Shown: positions 1 to 13,300, numbered from the stretch's first letter. The stretch is DNA of 64,000 bases from Protula sp. h YS-2021 (GCA_949752745.1 OX457027.1:12164982-12228981); one strand, 5' to 3'. Program-made: numbers and translations. Notes: generated from the letters alone by a model not told the origin.

Positions 1-288
1 GCCTCTCACAGCATTCAGCGCCTCGCGCCAGCCCAGGTTCGTGATGGTCATGATGTAGGCAGTAGTCACGGTGACACTCCGCGACATTCCCGCCACACTG
101 TTTCAAAAGCAGACGACACAACTATACTTTTAAAGGCAGACGACAGAACTACACCCAAAACATGGAGGTGGCATTTCTGTGTTAACATCATCATCAATAT
201 TTAAAAATGTAAAAAATAACATTTTGGTCACCGATTTCAAAAATAAGGGTGCGGTAAATATACAGGAGTTATACTCTAAGGCGGTAAC

Positions 289-382
289 AGGACAGAAGCC
301 CCCGGGACAAAAGCCACCGGACAAAAACTACCGGGTCAAAACCCACCCTAGGACAAAAACCACCGAGACAAAATCCACCCAA
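289..382. repeat. Short 16-17 bp tandem repeat
   Basis: About six imperfect copies of a unit of the form ccgggacaaaagccac lie in a row. Reading frames through it are not gene-like. Confidence 0.6.
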
Positions 383-687
383 ATGATTTTTTTAATTTAA
401 GAAATAAATCGAACTTGCGCAATTACATTAATTGCATTTGGAGTCCAGTAAATCTTATTGACTCAGGGGTTCCTTTGGATTATTCACGGTTGTGCGGTGT
501 TGGGTGGGCAAACTAAAGACCAACGACTCCGGAGATATGTTCTCATTGGATCAACTTTAATTGTACCGACTCCGGAAAATAAAAACCTATTTTAATTGGT
601 TAGACTACCACAGCCTCATACAAAGCCGACATACTCGGGATGGCATAGTAGGGTATAAATAAGGCATATTTAGAAACAAAATGAAAC

Positions 688-1437
688 AGTTTCAGGGGAA
701 TCACGGGGTTGCCCTCGCGGGAATCAGGGGGTTGGCCCTCAGGAGAATCAGGGGGCTGATCCTCACTCAGACAAACTCACAGGGAAATCAGGGGGTTGGC
801 AATCAGGGGAATCACGGGGTTGGCCCCCACTCACACAAACTCACAGGGGAATCAGGGGGTTGACCCTCACTCAGACAAACTCACAGGGGAATCAGGGGGT
901 TGGCCCCCACTCACACAAACTCACAGGGGAATCAGGGGGTTGACCCTCACTCAGACAAACTCACAGGGGAATCAGGGGGTTGACCCTCACTCCCACAAAC
1001 TCACAGGGGAATCAGGGGGTTGGCCCTCACTCAGACAAACTCACAGGGGAATCAGGGGGTTGGCCCTCACTCAGACAAACTCACAGGGGAATCAGGGGGT
1101 TGGCAATCAGGGGAATCACTGGAATGGCTCCCACTCACACAAACTCACGGGGGAATCAGGGGGTTGGCCCTCACTCAGACAAACTCACCAGGGATCAGGG
1201 GGTTGGCAATCAGGGGAATCACGGGGTTGGCCCCCACTCACACAAACTCACAGGGGAATCAGGGAGTTGGCCCTCACTCAGACAAACTCACAGGGGAATC
1301 AGGGAGTTGGCCCTCACTCACACAAACTCACAGGGGAATCAAGGGGTTGGCCCTCACTCAGACAAACTCACACGGGAATCAGGGGGCTAGCTCTCGGGGA
1401 AATCAGGGGGTTGGCCCTCACTCAGACCAACTCACCA
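688..1437. repeat. 40-bp minisatellite, about 18 copies
   Basis: A 40-bp unit (core atcagggggttggccctcac) repeats with exact 40-base spacing over most of the array. Some units carry an extra insertion that repeats the words tggcaatcagg and ggaatcacggg. Because 40 is not a multiple of three, open frames run through all three plus frames. The apparent proteins of up to 250 residues are therefore repeat artefacts. Confidence 0.95.
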
Positions 1438-1574
1438 ATGGACGAGGACAGTGCCTTTGTTGATCCTGGCGTTGTGGATGAAATCACTGCATTGCGAGAA
1501 GTATTGAGTCAAGTCCTGCGCAGCGACGTCATTCGCTTTGATACATAAATATATCCTATTCTGAAACAAATATC

Positions 1575-1735
1575 GTTAGATCCAAACAAAAACGCTGAGA
1601 CGTTACATCCCGACAAAAACGCTGACACGTTAGATCCCAACAAAAAAGCTGAGATTTTAGATCCCACTAAAAAAGCTGACACTTTAGATCCCAACAAAAA
1701 CGCTGAGACGTTAGATCCCAACAAAAAGCAGCATC
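1575..1735. repeat. 27-bp minisatellite, six copies
   Basis: The unit, of the form cgctgagacgttagatccca followed by acaaaaa, repeats about six times with substitutions such as aaaaaagctgacactttag. No coding signal was seen. Confidence 0.85.
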
Positions 1736-1740
1736 TATAT

Positions 1741-3284
1741 TTCACACGAATTCACGGGCAGGCATAATAAATTGCTATTTCACTTCTGATGACAATTGCA
1801 TTGGCACGCTAAAACCCTCGCATTGAAACAGGATATTGCAAATTCCGCCAAACACACAAAGAAGAACGGAAGTTAAGACTTACGTCTATCACAGGCTGTG
1901 CCCGGTCGAATATAGAAAGTATGTGCGTGATCTGATTGGAATCCAGCAGATTCTTATTTGTGGCCCCTCTTATGTTTCCCACGTAAAGACCCGGCAAAAT
2001 CTACAAATATTTACATTGTTTATATTATTTTCTAAAAAAAGTTCATTCATCACTGCATTAAGTTTCTCGCCATTGTGCAAAGTCATTTTCAGGAAAACCG
2101 CAGTGTCCCAAATATGATACTCAATGTAGTTACAGGCCTGCAGTTGGCGTTTTCTGACTCATGTTGTTGTAAAAATGAAAAGATGGTTGTTACACTGATC
2201 TGGATAATTTCTTTGTGTAAATCAATAATAATCAATTTGTTTTCGATAATCAATTGTTGTTCCTAAAAAAACCCGATTTTTTTATGCTATGCTATTGCAG
2301 ATACCCAAACTCATAACAATACATTGACAGTCCAACACTCGCTATGAGCAACCCCATATTGCACACTACATTAACAAATTCAGTACTATTTACAGCTGAC
2401 ATTGGTAAAGCAGCTTTGATTTAGATGCTCTCGTGCGGCTTTCTGGAATCACCTCATGGGACATCTGCCACCTTTAAACACATCTTCAATTGCCTTTTTT
2501 TTTCTTTTTCTTTTTTTCAACGATTTTAGAATACTTGTACGACAGAAAAATTTGAAATAATCACTCTCACACATGGGGTAATTAAAGATTTTGACCCAAA
2601 TTAAAAATCCTTTGTTGCAAAAGCACGTCACGTTAGACCTACCTTATCCATGCTGTTACCCATGGCTCTTGTTATGTTAGACCTGAAAGAAAAAATCGAT
2701 CACAGCCGTTCAGGGAGACAAAAAATACAGCAAAATGTCTTAATAACGTGATGTTTGAGATGATATATTGAAACCAAGAAACAGACGAATTAACAAGCAA
2801 GCGCATTAAAAATAGTTCCAAACTGTTGGACTGTCATTAACGAGCTGTAATACACTGACACGCTTGAGGTGACCGGATAATAATGGCTGAAGCTGACAAA
2901 TTTGAAAGACTGGACATGTGATAAATCTGGATAGAACATTGAAGGAAACATCAAAGCGACCTGTACAAAAACTCTAGGTAGCAATAGTAGACCTTTTGAG
3001 AAATTTTCGGTAAGTCTCAGACACACTGCACACAGCTCGGCTCAAAACGCGTGATATGAGCGTAGACAGCGAAGCCTTAAAAAAGATATGTATAATCCCA
3101 AAACGCTGAGCAAAATTTATTACACTACAGGGAATTAAGCTAAAAACGTCCCGTGGACTCTAATGTAGGTGGGTCCTTTCTTGCCATTACTGAGAGACCG
3201 TAAGGATCATCTAGTACTTCTAATGTCTGTGAATTTAAGAACCAATCACACGATCTTTTAAAAACTATTTTACATATTATTCAG
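1741..3284. other. Gene-free AT-rich stretch
   Basis: No open frame in this stretch looks like a protein. I saw no repeat family, terminal inverted repeats or RNA gene. Confidence 0.5.
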
Positions 3285-4380
3285 CCCCTTAAAAACCAAC
3301 ATTTGAATATGTTTCTGGCAAAGTGGAATTTTGTTGCTTTTTGTAAGTTTTTTTTCTATCATTTCTTATTATCTTTATTTCAACTGAATTCAGTCGAAAC
3401 GCAACAACTTTTCGGCAAAACCTTAAGTACGAATCCGCTTACTATGATCTAGGTACTCGTACCAGTTTTATCTCCTCACGTTCGTAGAAGAAAGTAATAT
3501 CATTTATTATCGCCCAATTTACAAAAAAAAACATAATTGCGATGTGTCAAAGATAAATTTGTCGAAACGATCATCCATATAAACCGCTTTAAATATAATC
3601 ACCAATGTTTAAAGCTGGCTTATAAAAGTTGTTTTGTTGATGCTTTTTTTTGGGCGTGTTCTTTTTGGTGATGGCGATCGATCGCAATCACGATCTGGTG
3701 TTTTCTTTGTTTGATTGTTGTCACGATCAGGCCAAAACATGTGCTTACCATGTGCATCCGGTTTCAATGTTTTGATTGTGCCTGATCGTGGATTTGAGTG
3801 AGATCAGTTGAATGGCCTTGACACACAATATGTAAACAAACATGGCGGAACCCTACAGCGAAGAAAAAATTAACCAAATCTTTCACTTACGCCACAATCT
3901 GCATACTGATCACAAGAGCGCGCTTTTTTGTACTTACTTATCTTCATATTTTCCAGTTTCACACAAAGCATCTAAGACATTCACCGTCAGGGCATTCGTC
4001 GCCATTTTCTGATTGTGACCACTATCTTACCACGTTCTTTTCGACTGATTGTTCTCCAAAATATAACCTCTATTTGACCTGACATACATCGACTGCGCAT
4101 GGCTGAACTTTGTTTGTTTTGATTGTGCGATCACCCAAAAAGAACATACCCTTTTTTAGATGGGTGATGGTATGTGCAGGCTTGCTGTGTTGATGTGCAA
4201 GTAAAACACAGACATTTAAAACTTCGTGTGTTTTAAACTGATTAAGAACATAAGGAATATATCTATTTATACAATTTTTAAATATCATTCTATGTTTCCT
4301 TATGAAGAGAGTTCGCTCTTTCAGACAAAAGCATGACAACAAAAGGTCAACAAACGCCTTTATACTGTATACAAATTATG
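3285..4380. repeat. 1,096-bp direct tandem duplication, copy 1
   Basis: The block beginning ccccttaaaaaccaacattt recurs exactly 1,096 bases downstream. I found no mismatch in the stretches compared, including the 90-codon minus-strand frames at 4070-4342 and 5166-5438, which translate identically. The junction is seamless: copy 1 ends at 4380 and copy 2 begins at 4381. This is either a very recent duplication or an assembly artefact. Confidence 0.95.
3652..4151. mobile_element. MITE-like element with imperfect terminal inverted repeats
   Basis: The left end gggcgtgttctttttggtga matches the reverse complement of the right end, gggtatgttctttttgggtg. The two ends are 500 bp apart and both are flanked by runs of T. 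Inside, inverted words around cacgatcaggc and gcctgatcgtg are also visible. A short open frame starts with ATG at 3842, but I do not recognise it. The whole element is carried again in the duplicated block (4748-5247). Family unknown; a non-autonomous DNA transposon is the simplest reading. Confidence 0.55.
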
Positions 4381-5476
4381 CCCCTTAAAAACCAACATTT
4401 GAATATGTTTCTGGCAAAGTGGAATTTTGTTGCTTTTTGTAAGTTTTTTTTCTATCATTTCTTATTATCTTTATTTCAACTGAATTCAGTCGAAACGCAA
4501 CAACTTTTCGGCAAAACCTTAAGTACGAATCCGCTTACTATGATCTAGGTACTCGTACCAGTTTTATCTCCTCACGTTCGTAGAAGAAAGTAATATCATT
4601 TATTATCGCCCAATTTACAAAAAAAAACATAATTGCGATGTGTCAAAGATAAATTTGTCGAAACGATCATCCATATAAACCGCTTTAAATATAATCACCA
4701 ATGTTTAAAGCTGGCTTATAAAAGTTGTTTTGTTGATGCTTTTTTTTGGGCGTGTTCTTTTTGGTGATGGCGATCGATCGCAATCACGATCTGGTGTTTT
4801 CTTTGTTTGATTGTTGTCACGATCAGGCCAAAACATGTGCTTACCATGTGCATCCGGTTTCAATGTTTTGATTGTGCCTGATCGTGGATTTGAGTGAGAT
4901 CAGTTGAATGGCCTTGACACACAATATGTAAACAAACATGGCGGAACCCTACAGCGAAGAAAAAATTAACCAAATCTTTCACTTACGCCACAATCTGCAT
5001 ACTGATCACAAGAGCGCGCTTTTTTGTACTTACTTATCTTCATATTTTCCAGTTTCACACAAAGCATCTAAGACATTCACCGTCAGGGCATTCGTCGCCA
5101 TTTTCTGATTGTGACCACTATCTTACCACGTTCTTTTCGACTGATTGTTCTCCAAAATATAACCTCTATTTGACCTGACATACATCGACTGCGCATGGCT
5201 GAACTTTGTTTGTTTTGATTGTGCGATCACCCAAAAAGAACATACCCTTTTTTAGATGGGTGATGGTATGTGCAGGCTTGCTGTGTTGATGTGCAAGTAA
5301 AACACAGACATTTAAAACTTCGTGTGTTTTAAACTGATTAAGAACATAAGGAATATATCTATTTATACAATTTTTAAATATCATTCTATGTTTCCTTATG
5401 AAGAGAGTTCGCTCTTTCAGACAAAAGCATGACAACAAAAGGTCAACAAACGCCTTTATACTGTATACAAATTATG
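4381..5476. repeat. 1,096-bp direct tandem duplication, copy 2
   Basis: Second copy of the block described at 3285-4380. It diverges from the start of the block at 5477, where unique sequence (ctaaataaagaatg) resumes. Confidence 0.95.
4748..5247. mobile_element. Second copy of the MITE-like element
   Basis: Same element as 3652-4151, present because the enclosing 1,096-bp block is duplicated. Confidence 0.55.
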
Positions 5477-6486
5477 CTAAATAAAGAATGTAAATAGGGT
5501 TAAACAAATTGTATTTCGATGATTAAATTAGCGAAAATCACCATTTTTGATACTTTTCCTCATTGATTCTCCTGCTGTGGAGTATGGCATGGTATGCTAA
5601 CTCTCACAATTAAGGAACTATTGAGTTTTGAATGGCTAAATAGAAATTGTGTGATTATTGATAAAGTTTTACTTTAAAGGGCTCAATTAAGCTATCAATC
5701 GAACATTTTTTGATCCAAGCTGGCTGAAAATCTTGATAATCCACATTGTAGTTTCGAAAATATTTTATTGTAGCCTAAGCCTATCACTAGGGTTTCTAGT
5801 ACAATTAACACTTGTATTGTGATTGATAAAAAAATTGTTGGAGCCTTTATTCTCAAATACTCGTCTTTTATAATCCGGCTTTCAATCAGGCTCCTGTAAC
5901 CCTGTCAATAGAAACTGCAGAGAGGGTTATGAGTAATGTTAATGAGATGAATGCTTGACTCGTTCTTTTAGACTTCTACCGCATCTTATTTCCTCTCAAC
6001 CTTGCACCAACTTTCCGAACTGGAGAATTTAACAGCCACCGTCCTTCCCTTTTTCCAGTACCAGGGTATTGTAGATAAGGTGGGCAAATAGTTAAGCCAA
6101 CAGTTAACTACAAAGGCCATCCCACGGGGTTGACACTATGATCCAGCAGAAGTAAATATGGCTGAGGTGACGGCCACGGACGCCATTCAAGAGATATGGC
6201 CATCAATGATTGCAACTCCAACATGTCATTTCATCATTGACTCGCTGTATACTCGTCTCGATGATGCGACAAATCTCTGCTCAAGAGAGTCGCTTCTATC
6301 GTGGTCGCATTAACAAGCTTATATGGCATACAAACAAAACCTGTTTTAGTTCAGAAAACCAGTTTTTACTCTGTATCAAAGACTGTGTTCCTTTTTTCGT
6401 TTCATATTTTGTTGTTCAAGTTTTTACATACATTTGATCATCCTTCTGATAACATTATTACTGTTGTTATAAAATACAATGAAATC
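5477..6486. other. Gene-free stretch with a diverged repeat arm
   Basis: No gene was seen. At about 5753-5800 there is a diverged copy (tttcgaaaatattttattgt, then cctatcact) of the palindrome arm found at 6870-6907 and 19757-19806. It suggests an old fragment of the same repeat family. Confidence 0.45.
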
Positions 6487-6856
6487 TGAAGTATTAATTT
6501 CTTAATGCTCATTTTTATGAGTAAAATATCTTGTAGACTAAAAGCCATCACTATGGGTTTTCCAATGTGTTCAGCATTGGTTATCGCGTTCCATAATAAT
6601 AAAAAATCTTTTGTGAAACAACAAGCACCACATGGGCACCCTTAACAGGTGTCCTATTGTTATGTTTACAATGTTTGTCAACCAACCGACTAATCAGCGA
6701 CGGTGCAGTTGCCGTCATGTGATCGAACAATATCCAACTTATCGTACCACACGATCCCAATTGATGGGAAGATGGGTGTGTGCAATTCGAGTGATGGCTT
6801 CTACGTCTACAAGATATTTTACTCATAAAATGACTATTAAGAAATTAAATACTTCA
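6487..6856. mobile_element. 370-bp MITE related to the THAP/YqaJ transposon at 19.8-22.6 kb
   Basis: Terminal inverted repeats of about 66 bp occupy 6487-6552 and 6790-6856 (outer word tgaagtatttaatttcttaa, inner word agaagccatcact). The internal sequence matches the inner right end of the 19.8-22.6 kb element, with shared words gcacccttaacaggt and ccacatgggcaccc. The word adjoining the right terminal repeat matches that element's inner left end. So this is an internally deleted derivative inserted in the opposite orientation. The target-site duplication was not resolved. Confidence 0.8.
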
Positions 6857-7232
6857 GTGTTAATTTCGAAAATATTGGTTTGTAGACTACGAAGCTATCA
6901 CTATGGGAGACTCGAAGTGGCGATGGGAATTGAATAAACAATGCATACGAATTGTTTGACACAAAGACATGTCACAAAGACGGCAGAAATAAAAGAGATC
7001 GAGTTCGATTTATGCATTAAGTTCAAATGGGTTTCACCGCGCATTGTCCATTAATTAACAACATTCATTGTGGTCTTACCACGAAATGCCCATTGTGAAC
7101 AATATATAGCTCGATCATACTAACAATGTCATACGAGCGAATGCCCCCCCCTCCCTCTTTTCACGAAGAGAGAAATGCAGTGAAAAGTTAAGTTGCCTGT
7201 TAAACCATGTGCCGACCGGTCGCAGTAGTGTA

Positions 7233-8461
7233 TTATATCATGCGCAAAACCGCACTGTCAAAAACAGGCTTATGATGCAAGACGCCACTGTACCGGGTCG
7301 GCAAAAGAACAGTCACGTGATATGCTGTCGCTGCAGTTCCGACCTGTGCCTCAACCCAAAGCCTATTTAGCGGCCTTTTTTCTTGTAAGGCTTCTTTCAG
7401 GTGGACGGTGGGGGAGGACTGCAAGAAGGGCTATTATGAATCACTGATTCAACAACAACAAACAGGCCAAGTCTAATGGCCAAGTCTAATCAAATTATTC
7501 ACCACAGCAGATGGTAATTGCAAATAATGCTTAATAAACGTGTTTGGCGAGGTCCTATAGCCAAATCGTAGTGAATTGTACATCGACACAAAATTAGCAT
7601 TAGGTGAGGAGAGCGCTACATGTCTGACCTGATGAGCTTTAATTGACAATAGATGTTGAATTGAATGTTCAGTTTCTTTAATTATATCATGCTAACAATA
7701 TAGTTTTCTTGATATAATTAGGAATAGACTCTCTGGAAAGATGTACCATAATACTACGTATGAAAGGTTTAAATAGACGACGCTCTAACGTGCTGTGATA
7801 AGTCCCCGACGTTTATTACACAAGTGTAGCAGGGAGATGGGGCATAACAACGCTGTGTCGATACCGATATGTGACCTCACACCTGGCAAGTGTCACAATT
7901 TGCTTAAACGTACCTAAGCCTTTTGTCGCAATCTGCATCTTGTCCAAAAAGACGGTAATGGTTGTAGGACTACCGCTCCCCATGAATCATTGACCTGACT
8001 AACAGAGTTTTGCAACGCGTGCACATCACTCCGCCGCTTGCCAGACGCAAACGCCACGAGAAATACGCACTTTAAGGCAAGAAGCTTGTCTGAGATGATA
8101 GAATGATGAAAAAGTGGCGATGTGAGATACTTCAAAACCAGTGACAAATGCCAAGGCAACACTGTCCTGTCAGCCGTTCTAACTGAAATGACCTAAGCAA
8201 ATCCAACAACACCTCACACGAGGACAAATCATAACCCGATGCTCGCTTCAAAATAAATGTGAGAGACGAGTGGTACTTCATAATCGATCTAACAAACACC
8301 TTTCCGACCTCGAACAAATAAAGACAAAAGTCGCCCACTGCATCTATCGTCGCTGCTACAGGATCGATACCCCTATTAAGACACCATGACTCGAACAATC
8401 GCCAATGTGACAAGTACACTTTGTTCGTGGAGTCTTTATGAATTCTGCCCATTCTCCGCAT
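7233..8461 (-). pseudogene. Tyrosine recombinase remnant of DIRS copy A
   Basis: Minus-strand frames at 8132-8461, 7914-8162 and 7233-7424 together cover the recombinase. The segment around ASGKRRSDVHAL holds the first catalytic arginine block and aligns closely with ASGKRRGEIHAL of copy B. The HxxR/Tyr block seen in copy B was not found here. The protein is split over several frames and cannot be functional. Confidence 0.7.
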
Positions 8462-8604
8462 TACTCACTGAGGGAAACCCTTAGATTGCACGTAGGAAAA
8501 TTGACGCACCAAAGTTTCAGTCGAAACAACTGAGAATTCAGGTGATAATGTTCCCAGTAGGTTGACGCAGACTGCCATACTACAGGGGCATTGGAAGACG
8601 AGCC

Positions 8605-8895
8605 TTAACCACCAAGACAGTTCTGGAAGATCGGAGACATGTACACAGGAACACAATGGTTGATACGACTGGCAAAGAGATCGACCTGCGGAGTACCCCA
8701 TGGAAACTGCGAGGCAATCCAGTGAAACTTACAATCCTTTAATCCGCTCGGTATGAACATCCTGGCCCATCCAAAAGCTAAGTCGGGGAGAACATTCAGA
8801 CTGCATGCAATTTGAGAGGGTTCAACGAAAAAAACACAATCATGAGCAATCAATAGGACCTGCTTGGTGAGGCGAGACAACGTCGGTGAGCGCAC
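8605..8895 (-). pseudogene. RNase H tail of DIRS copy A
   Basis: The frame begins RSPTLSRLTKQVLLIAHD and continues to WGTPQVDLFASRINHCVPVY. It matches the RNase H C-terminal region of copy B (RSPKLSRLTKEVLLFARD and onward). Only the C-terminal part remains, because the upstream reverse transcriptase is deleted. Confidence 0.65.
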
Positions 8896-9020
8896 GCCAC
8901 CGTATCCGATGATCCGGCAACCTGCCTCGGCAGATGGTCGAGTATCGCTGCTTCGATTGCGAGGTGCACGGTGTTAAAGCCTTGCGTATCAATGCGTCTT
9001 GTTATTTAACCCGTGCCGCT

Positions 9021-9989
9021 TCAATCCCGTTTTTCAAAATTCTGGAGGGAATAAGTAGGATTGCCTGTCAATAGGAGCAAAGCGAAGTTTTCTTGCATCC
9101 TGACCGATTGCGGTAGAACTTGATCCCGGCGAAGAATAAGAGTGACGACAGTATATATGCATTTCCGAGGATGCGGCCACCAAGAATCGAACACACGACC
9201 AACAAAGCATTGGCACGGAAAGTGTGCGTAGGCTGTTCCTGGAGACCTCCTCCAGATATCGACAGTCACGTTTAGCTTATGGCACACTGGAATTGGAATT
9301 AACCTTCGGAAGCCACAGTGCCATGTCTCTGGGTTACGCAAGTGGATGAATTGATAAAACCCCATCATTTGATTGGTAACCCAACGCCTTCATGTGCAAA
9401 ACTTTTGAAGGCAGTAACTGAGACCAGTTCGTCCATACCTGCATGTAAAACATTTGGCACACAGGAATCTGCCCTCCCGTAGCAATGGTTGAGACTGAGC
9501 CGCAAAGAGAAAGGATGGTGGACTAACCTGCGGCTACGATGTCGTCAGCGAGGCAGACGAGTTATCCGCAGTGAATTTCAGAATGTCTTTAAAAGTTTTA
9601 AAAGGGAACTCTGCTGCCGAAAGGTTGATAGTCGCCTCTTCCCACTGAATTGTATTCCTCCGAAGTAGTAGGTAACTGTTGGACAGACACTTCGTGAGGA
9701 ACTGTATTTGTCTCCAGCTAAAAATCATAGATCAACGAGGGTGTAACACCGATTGAATGAGGGCCTGTAAAGCAGGCGTCGCATTTACAACAGAAGTTCC
9801 CATGGGTGACGTCACATCTACCTGACCGGGATCGATAATGTAAACACCCGGTGTCGATACCACAAATTCCTCAAGTGGCAACGGAAGCGCTTTAGCATTG
9901 AGTTTCCTCGGATGTCTCGATCCCTGTGCATTTGTATCCGATCTCACGGCAGTAGGAAGCGTAATCGGCGAAAGCAGATGACTTGTCAA
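9021..9989 (-). pseudogene. Capsid (Gag)-like remnant of DIRS copy A
   Basis: Three minus-strand frames (9732-9989, 9534-9728, 9021-9368) align in order with the Gag-like region of copy B. Shared words are VDVTSPMGTSVVNATPALQA (copy B: DVTSPIGTALVTETPALQA), FKDILKFTADNSSASL and LILRRDQVLP. DIRS Gag proteins are poorly conserved, so the assignment rests on synteny and on copy B. Confidence 0.6.
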
Positions 9990-10224
9990 TCTTGGAACGC
10001 TTTCGACCTTTTTATAATCGTCCAGATGTGCACACTGGTCGCAACGGTTTCCCTATGTGCATGGTGGAATTCCCCAGCGACGCAGGCAGGCAGTACATCG
10101 TGAATGCGGGTCATCAGTATGCTTGATGTAAGCACATGGGTTAGGAATTGTCAGTGAATCTACAACCAAACAAACAATATAATTATATGGTAATCACTGA
10201 GAAAAATCTCCTGTTACTCGGATC

Positions 10225-10329
10225 GCGTCTACTGTGAACGGGTAGGAGTGCCAACGACTTGGAGTGCCACCGACTCGGAGTGCCACCGACTCATTGTACT
10301 CACGGGTCGAATTGCCACCGACTCACTAT
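10225..10329. repeat. gccaccgactc tandem repeat interrupted by the L1/Tx1-like insertion (left part)
   Basis: The word gccaccgactc recurs several times between 10225 and 10329 and again at 14482-14520 on the far side of the insertion. Removing the inserted element and one copy of the 14-bp duplication restores a continuous repeat with a period of about 31 bp. The last 14 bases (10316-10329, caccgactcactat) are one arm of the target-site duplication. Confidence 0.75.
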
Positions 10330-13300
10330 TTTTTTTTGTTTTTTATTTATTTTTATTATTATTATTTTTTTTTTACAAATAAAACAGGTAAACGTACACA
10401 AAAATCTCTGGACAACAGAAAACGCCACATAATGAGCACCACATCACTTACTCTTACCCAAATATACTACAGTCTCATTTATGCCATCATTTACAGACAA
10501 TCACAACCCACATAAAACAATTAAAGCGTCAGTCACAACATTTTCTCAAGTTGGAGTTAAGACGCTTTTACTTTCAGGATTCAACGCCGTTTTGTTCTAA
10601 ATTTTCGCTTTGCCCAACTAGATGCGGAAATTGGCGGTATTTGTTACTGAAATTTGCAGCAGACAAAAGACTGCTGATAAGTTTTTTTTATATGTTCTGA
10701 TATAAAAAACATATTTTTTAATAAGTAATAACATCATGTTCATGGCGGGATCTGTAGCTCCAAACAAAAATTCTGGTTTAGTAATATTTTCCAAAATCAG
10801 ATTTCTGGGATCTATACATTTAAATAACTTTTCGAGCCACGTTTTCGTTACTTGGCATTCAATAAGTGCATGCACTATTGTATCAGTAGTATTCGAATTA
10901 CAGAATTCACAAAGTTCACTGTCTCCGATTTTCCATTTTTTTAGATTACTTCCAATGTTTACAATATTATGGACAATTTTAAACTGAAGGGCTAATATCT
11001 TAGGCTCTTTTATGGCTTTTCTACACAATGGTAGACTACCATAAATTGCGCCCTCATCTAAGCCTTCTTCTAATGACCACATTCCTAACGAAGCAGGTGC
11101 TTGAGTGATAGTCTTTAAAAATTCATCGTAGAATATCCTACTTTTGGCTTTAGAAATATCAATCATTTTTCCGCTTATTAGGTTAAAGATTTGCTTTCAA
11201 AATTTACGACTGGCCTGGGAGTACCTATTACCTCAGATTTTAATCCGCTATTTTTAATAGCACTTATTACCCCTAAGTACCTCAAAAAGTTTGTCTTGAC
11301 ATGGTAGCGTTCTACAAATTCGGTATATGAAAGGAAACTACCATTTCTTTTACATAGGTCATGAATAAAAACTATTCCCTTCTCAAACCATTCTTTAAGA
11401 AATAGGCTTTTCCCGCCCACTACTATTTTACAATTGTTCCATATTATCTTAGCACAATCATTGAATATAAAAATCTCTTTTGCAAAATTTAACATTCGCT
11501 TGTAAAACATAGGAATATATGGTAATTTCGAAGTATCATAGTCACATCTCAATAAAAAATTGAATCCACCAATAGGAGTAAAATATTGTTGCGCATACTG
11601 GTTCCAACTGTTACCTTCTACTATCCGCCATAGCCACTGAATACGTAAAGCCTTTAGTTGGCACCCAACATCAATGCTTCTTAGACCCCCTTTGTCAAAA
11701 TTGGCTATTGTCGCAGTATGCTTAACTTTCGGCGGTTTGTAATTCCAAACAAAGCAGTTTATCTCCTGTTGTATTTTTTTTTCAAAGCTATGTTCGATTT
11801 CAGTTATTGACATAGAATAGATAAGGTTAGAGATGCCGAAAGTTTTAGAGATATATATTTTCCCAACAATACTGATGTCCCTTTGGCACCAAATTTTAAA
11901 AATTTGGACCATTTTATCAAGTTTCTGTCTGAAATTTATATAATGCTTATCTTTGTCGCCTCTGCCAATTTGAATGCCAAGCATATTAAAAGAATCTCTT
12001 TTAACTGGCATATTAAGGACATTAAAATCTTTGTATCTCCAGGGACCCAAAAAGACCAGAATAGACTTGTCCGTATTCAATTTCAAACCGGACAATTCTG
12101 AGAAACCCCGCAGTGTTTCAATTAAAGTATATACAGATGGAATAGTTTTGAGCAAGCACGTACAATCGTCTGCAAATTGTTTTAACTTATTTACATCTTT
12201 ACCAATTTTTATCCCTTCAATTTCTGTGTTGTTTCTGATTTTATCCCCCATTACATCTGCACAAAGAATAAACAGCAAACCCGATAGACCACACCCTTGC
12301 CTAACTCCTCTGCTAAGATTGAACCACTTAGATGCAAACCCGTTATTGATTACGCAGCTATAAATATCAGTGTAACAAACTTTGACTAGAGAAATAAGGT
12401 CTGGACCAAAGTTAAATTCCCTCAAAACTGAAAACATGAAAGGCCATTCAATAGAATCAAATGCCTTTTCAAAATCGAGCTGAATTAATATACCGGGTTC
12501 TTCTACACGATCACAATGTTCAATAAGGTCTTCAATGAAACGCACACTTTCACCAACAAACCTATTTTTGACGAAGCCACTCTGATCAGGGTGTATGATA
12601 AATGATATTACTTTTTCAAGTCTCCTGGCAAGGGTTTTTGTGAGAATCTTATAGTCAGTGTTTAGTAAGCTAACAGGTCTCCAATTCTTTATTTTTGTAA
12701 AGTCTTTACCTTTCTTTTCAAATAAAGTTAGAACTCCTCTACGTTGTGACATTGATAAAAATCCAATTTGGGACCAATGGAAGTCCAGAATTCTTTATAA
12801 AACTCAGCAGGTATGCCATCACATCCCGGCGATTTATTTGATTTAAAACATTTTAAAGCTTCCAAACACTCATTTACACTTAGATCGCCTTCACAAGCTA
12901 GTTTTTGATCTTCTGTTAAATGTCTGTCTGTCGCTACGTTTTGATTAATGAACTCAAGGTTATTTTCTTCTTTAAGACTTGAAGAGTACAGGTTTTCATA
13001 AAACTCTTCCAGAAGCTGAAGTATTTTTTTGGGGTCAGTCACTTCTTGATTATGTTTTATGCAAAGTTTAGAGATAGTCTTTTTTTCGTATGAAGTCTTG
13101 GACATATCTGAGAAATAGGAATTGCTTTTTTCATTTTCTTCTATATAATTTAGTCTTGATCTCAGCCAAGATCCCCTTGACTTTTCTTCTTCAAAGAGTT
13201 CTAACTCTTGTTTTACCCGTTCGTATTCACCGATTTCGGCATCCGTAGCACTGCCATTACATATTTTTATGTCTAGTAACTCCAGTTTATCGCTAAGCAT

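Larger units (their letters stand above)
6857..10315 (-). mobile_element. Decayed DIRS-like retrotransposon, copy A
   Basis: Read on the minus strand the order is capsid-like region, RNase H tail, tyrosine recombinase and a 3' terminal region. This is the same order as copy B at 14.5-19.7 kb, and the proteins are clearly homologous to those of copy B. The reverse transcriptase is missing: the capsid-like region (ending near 9021) is followed directly by the RNase H tail (from 8895), so the middle has been deleted. The 3' region (6940-7100) matches the reverse complement of 19590-19760. DIRS elements move with a tyrosine recombinase instead of an integrase. All frames are broken, so this copy is dead. 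Confidence 0.75.

Noticed and set aside
796..1548. 250-codon open frame
   Set aside because: It is a reading through the 40-bp minisatellite. The other plus frames are equally open and no protein family is visible.
4070..4342. 90-codon minus frame present twice
   Set aside because: Its recurrence is explained by the 1,096-bp duplication; there is no recognisable domain and it crosses the end of the MITE-like element.
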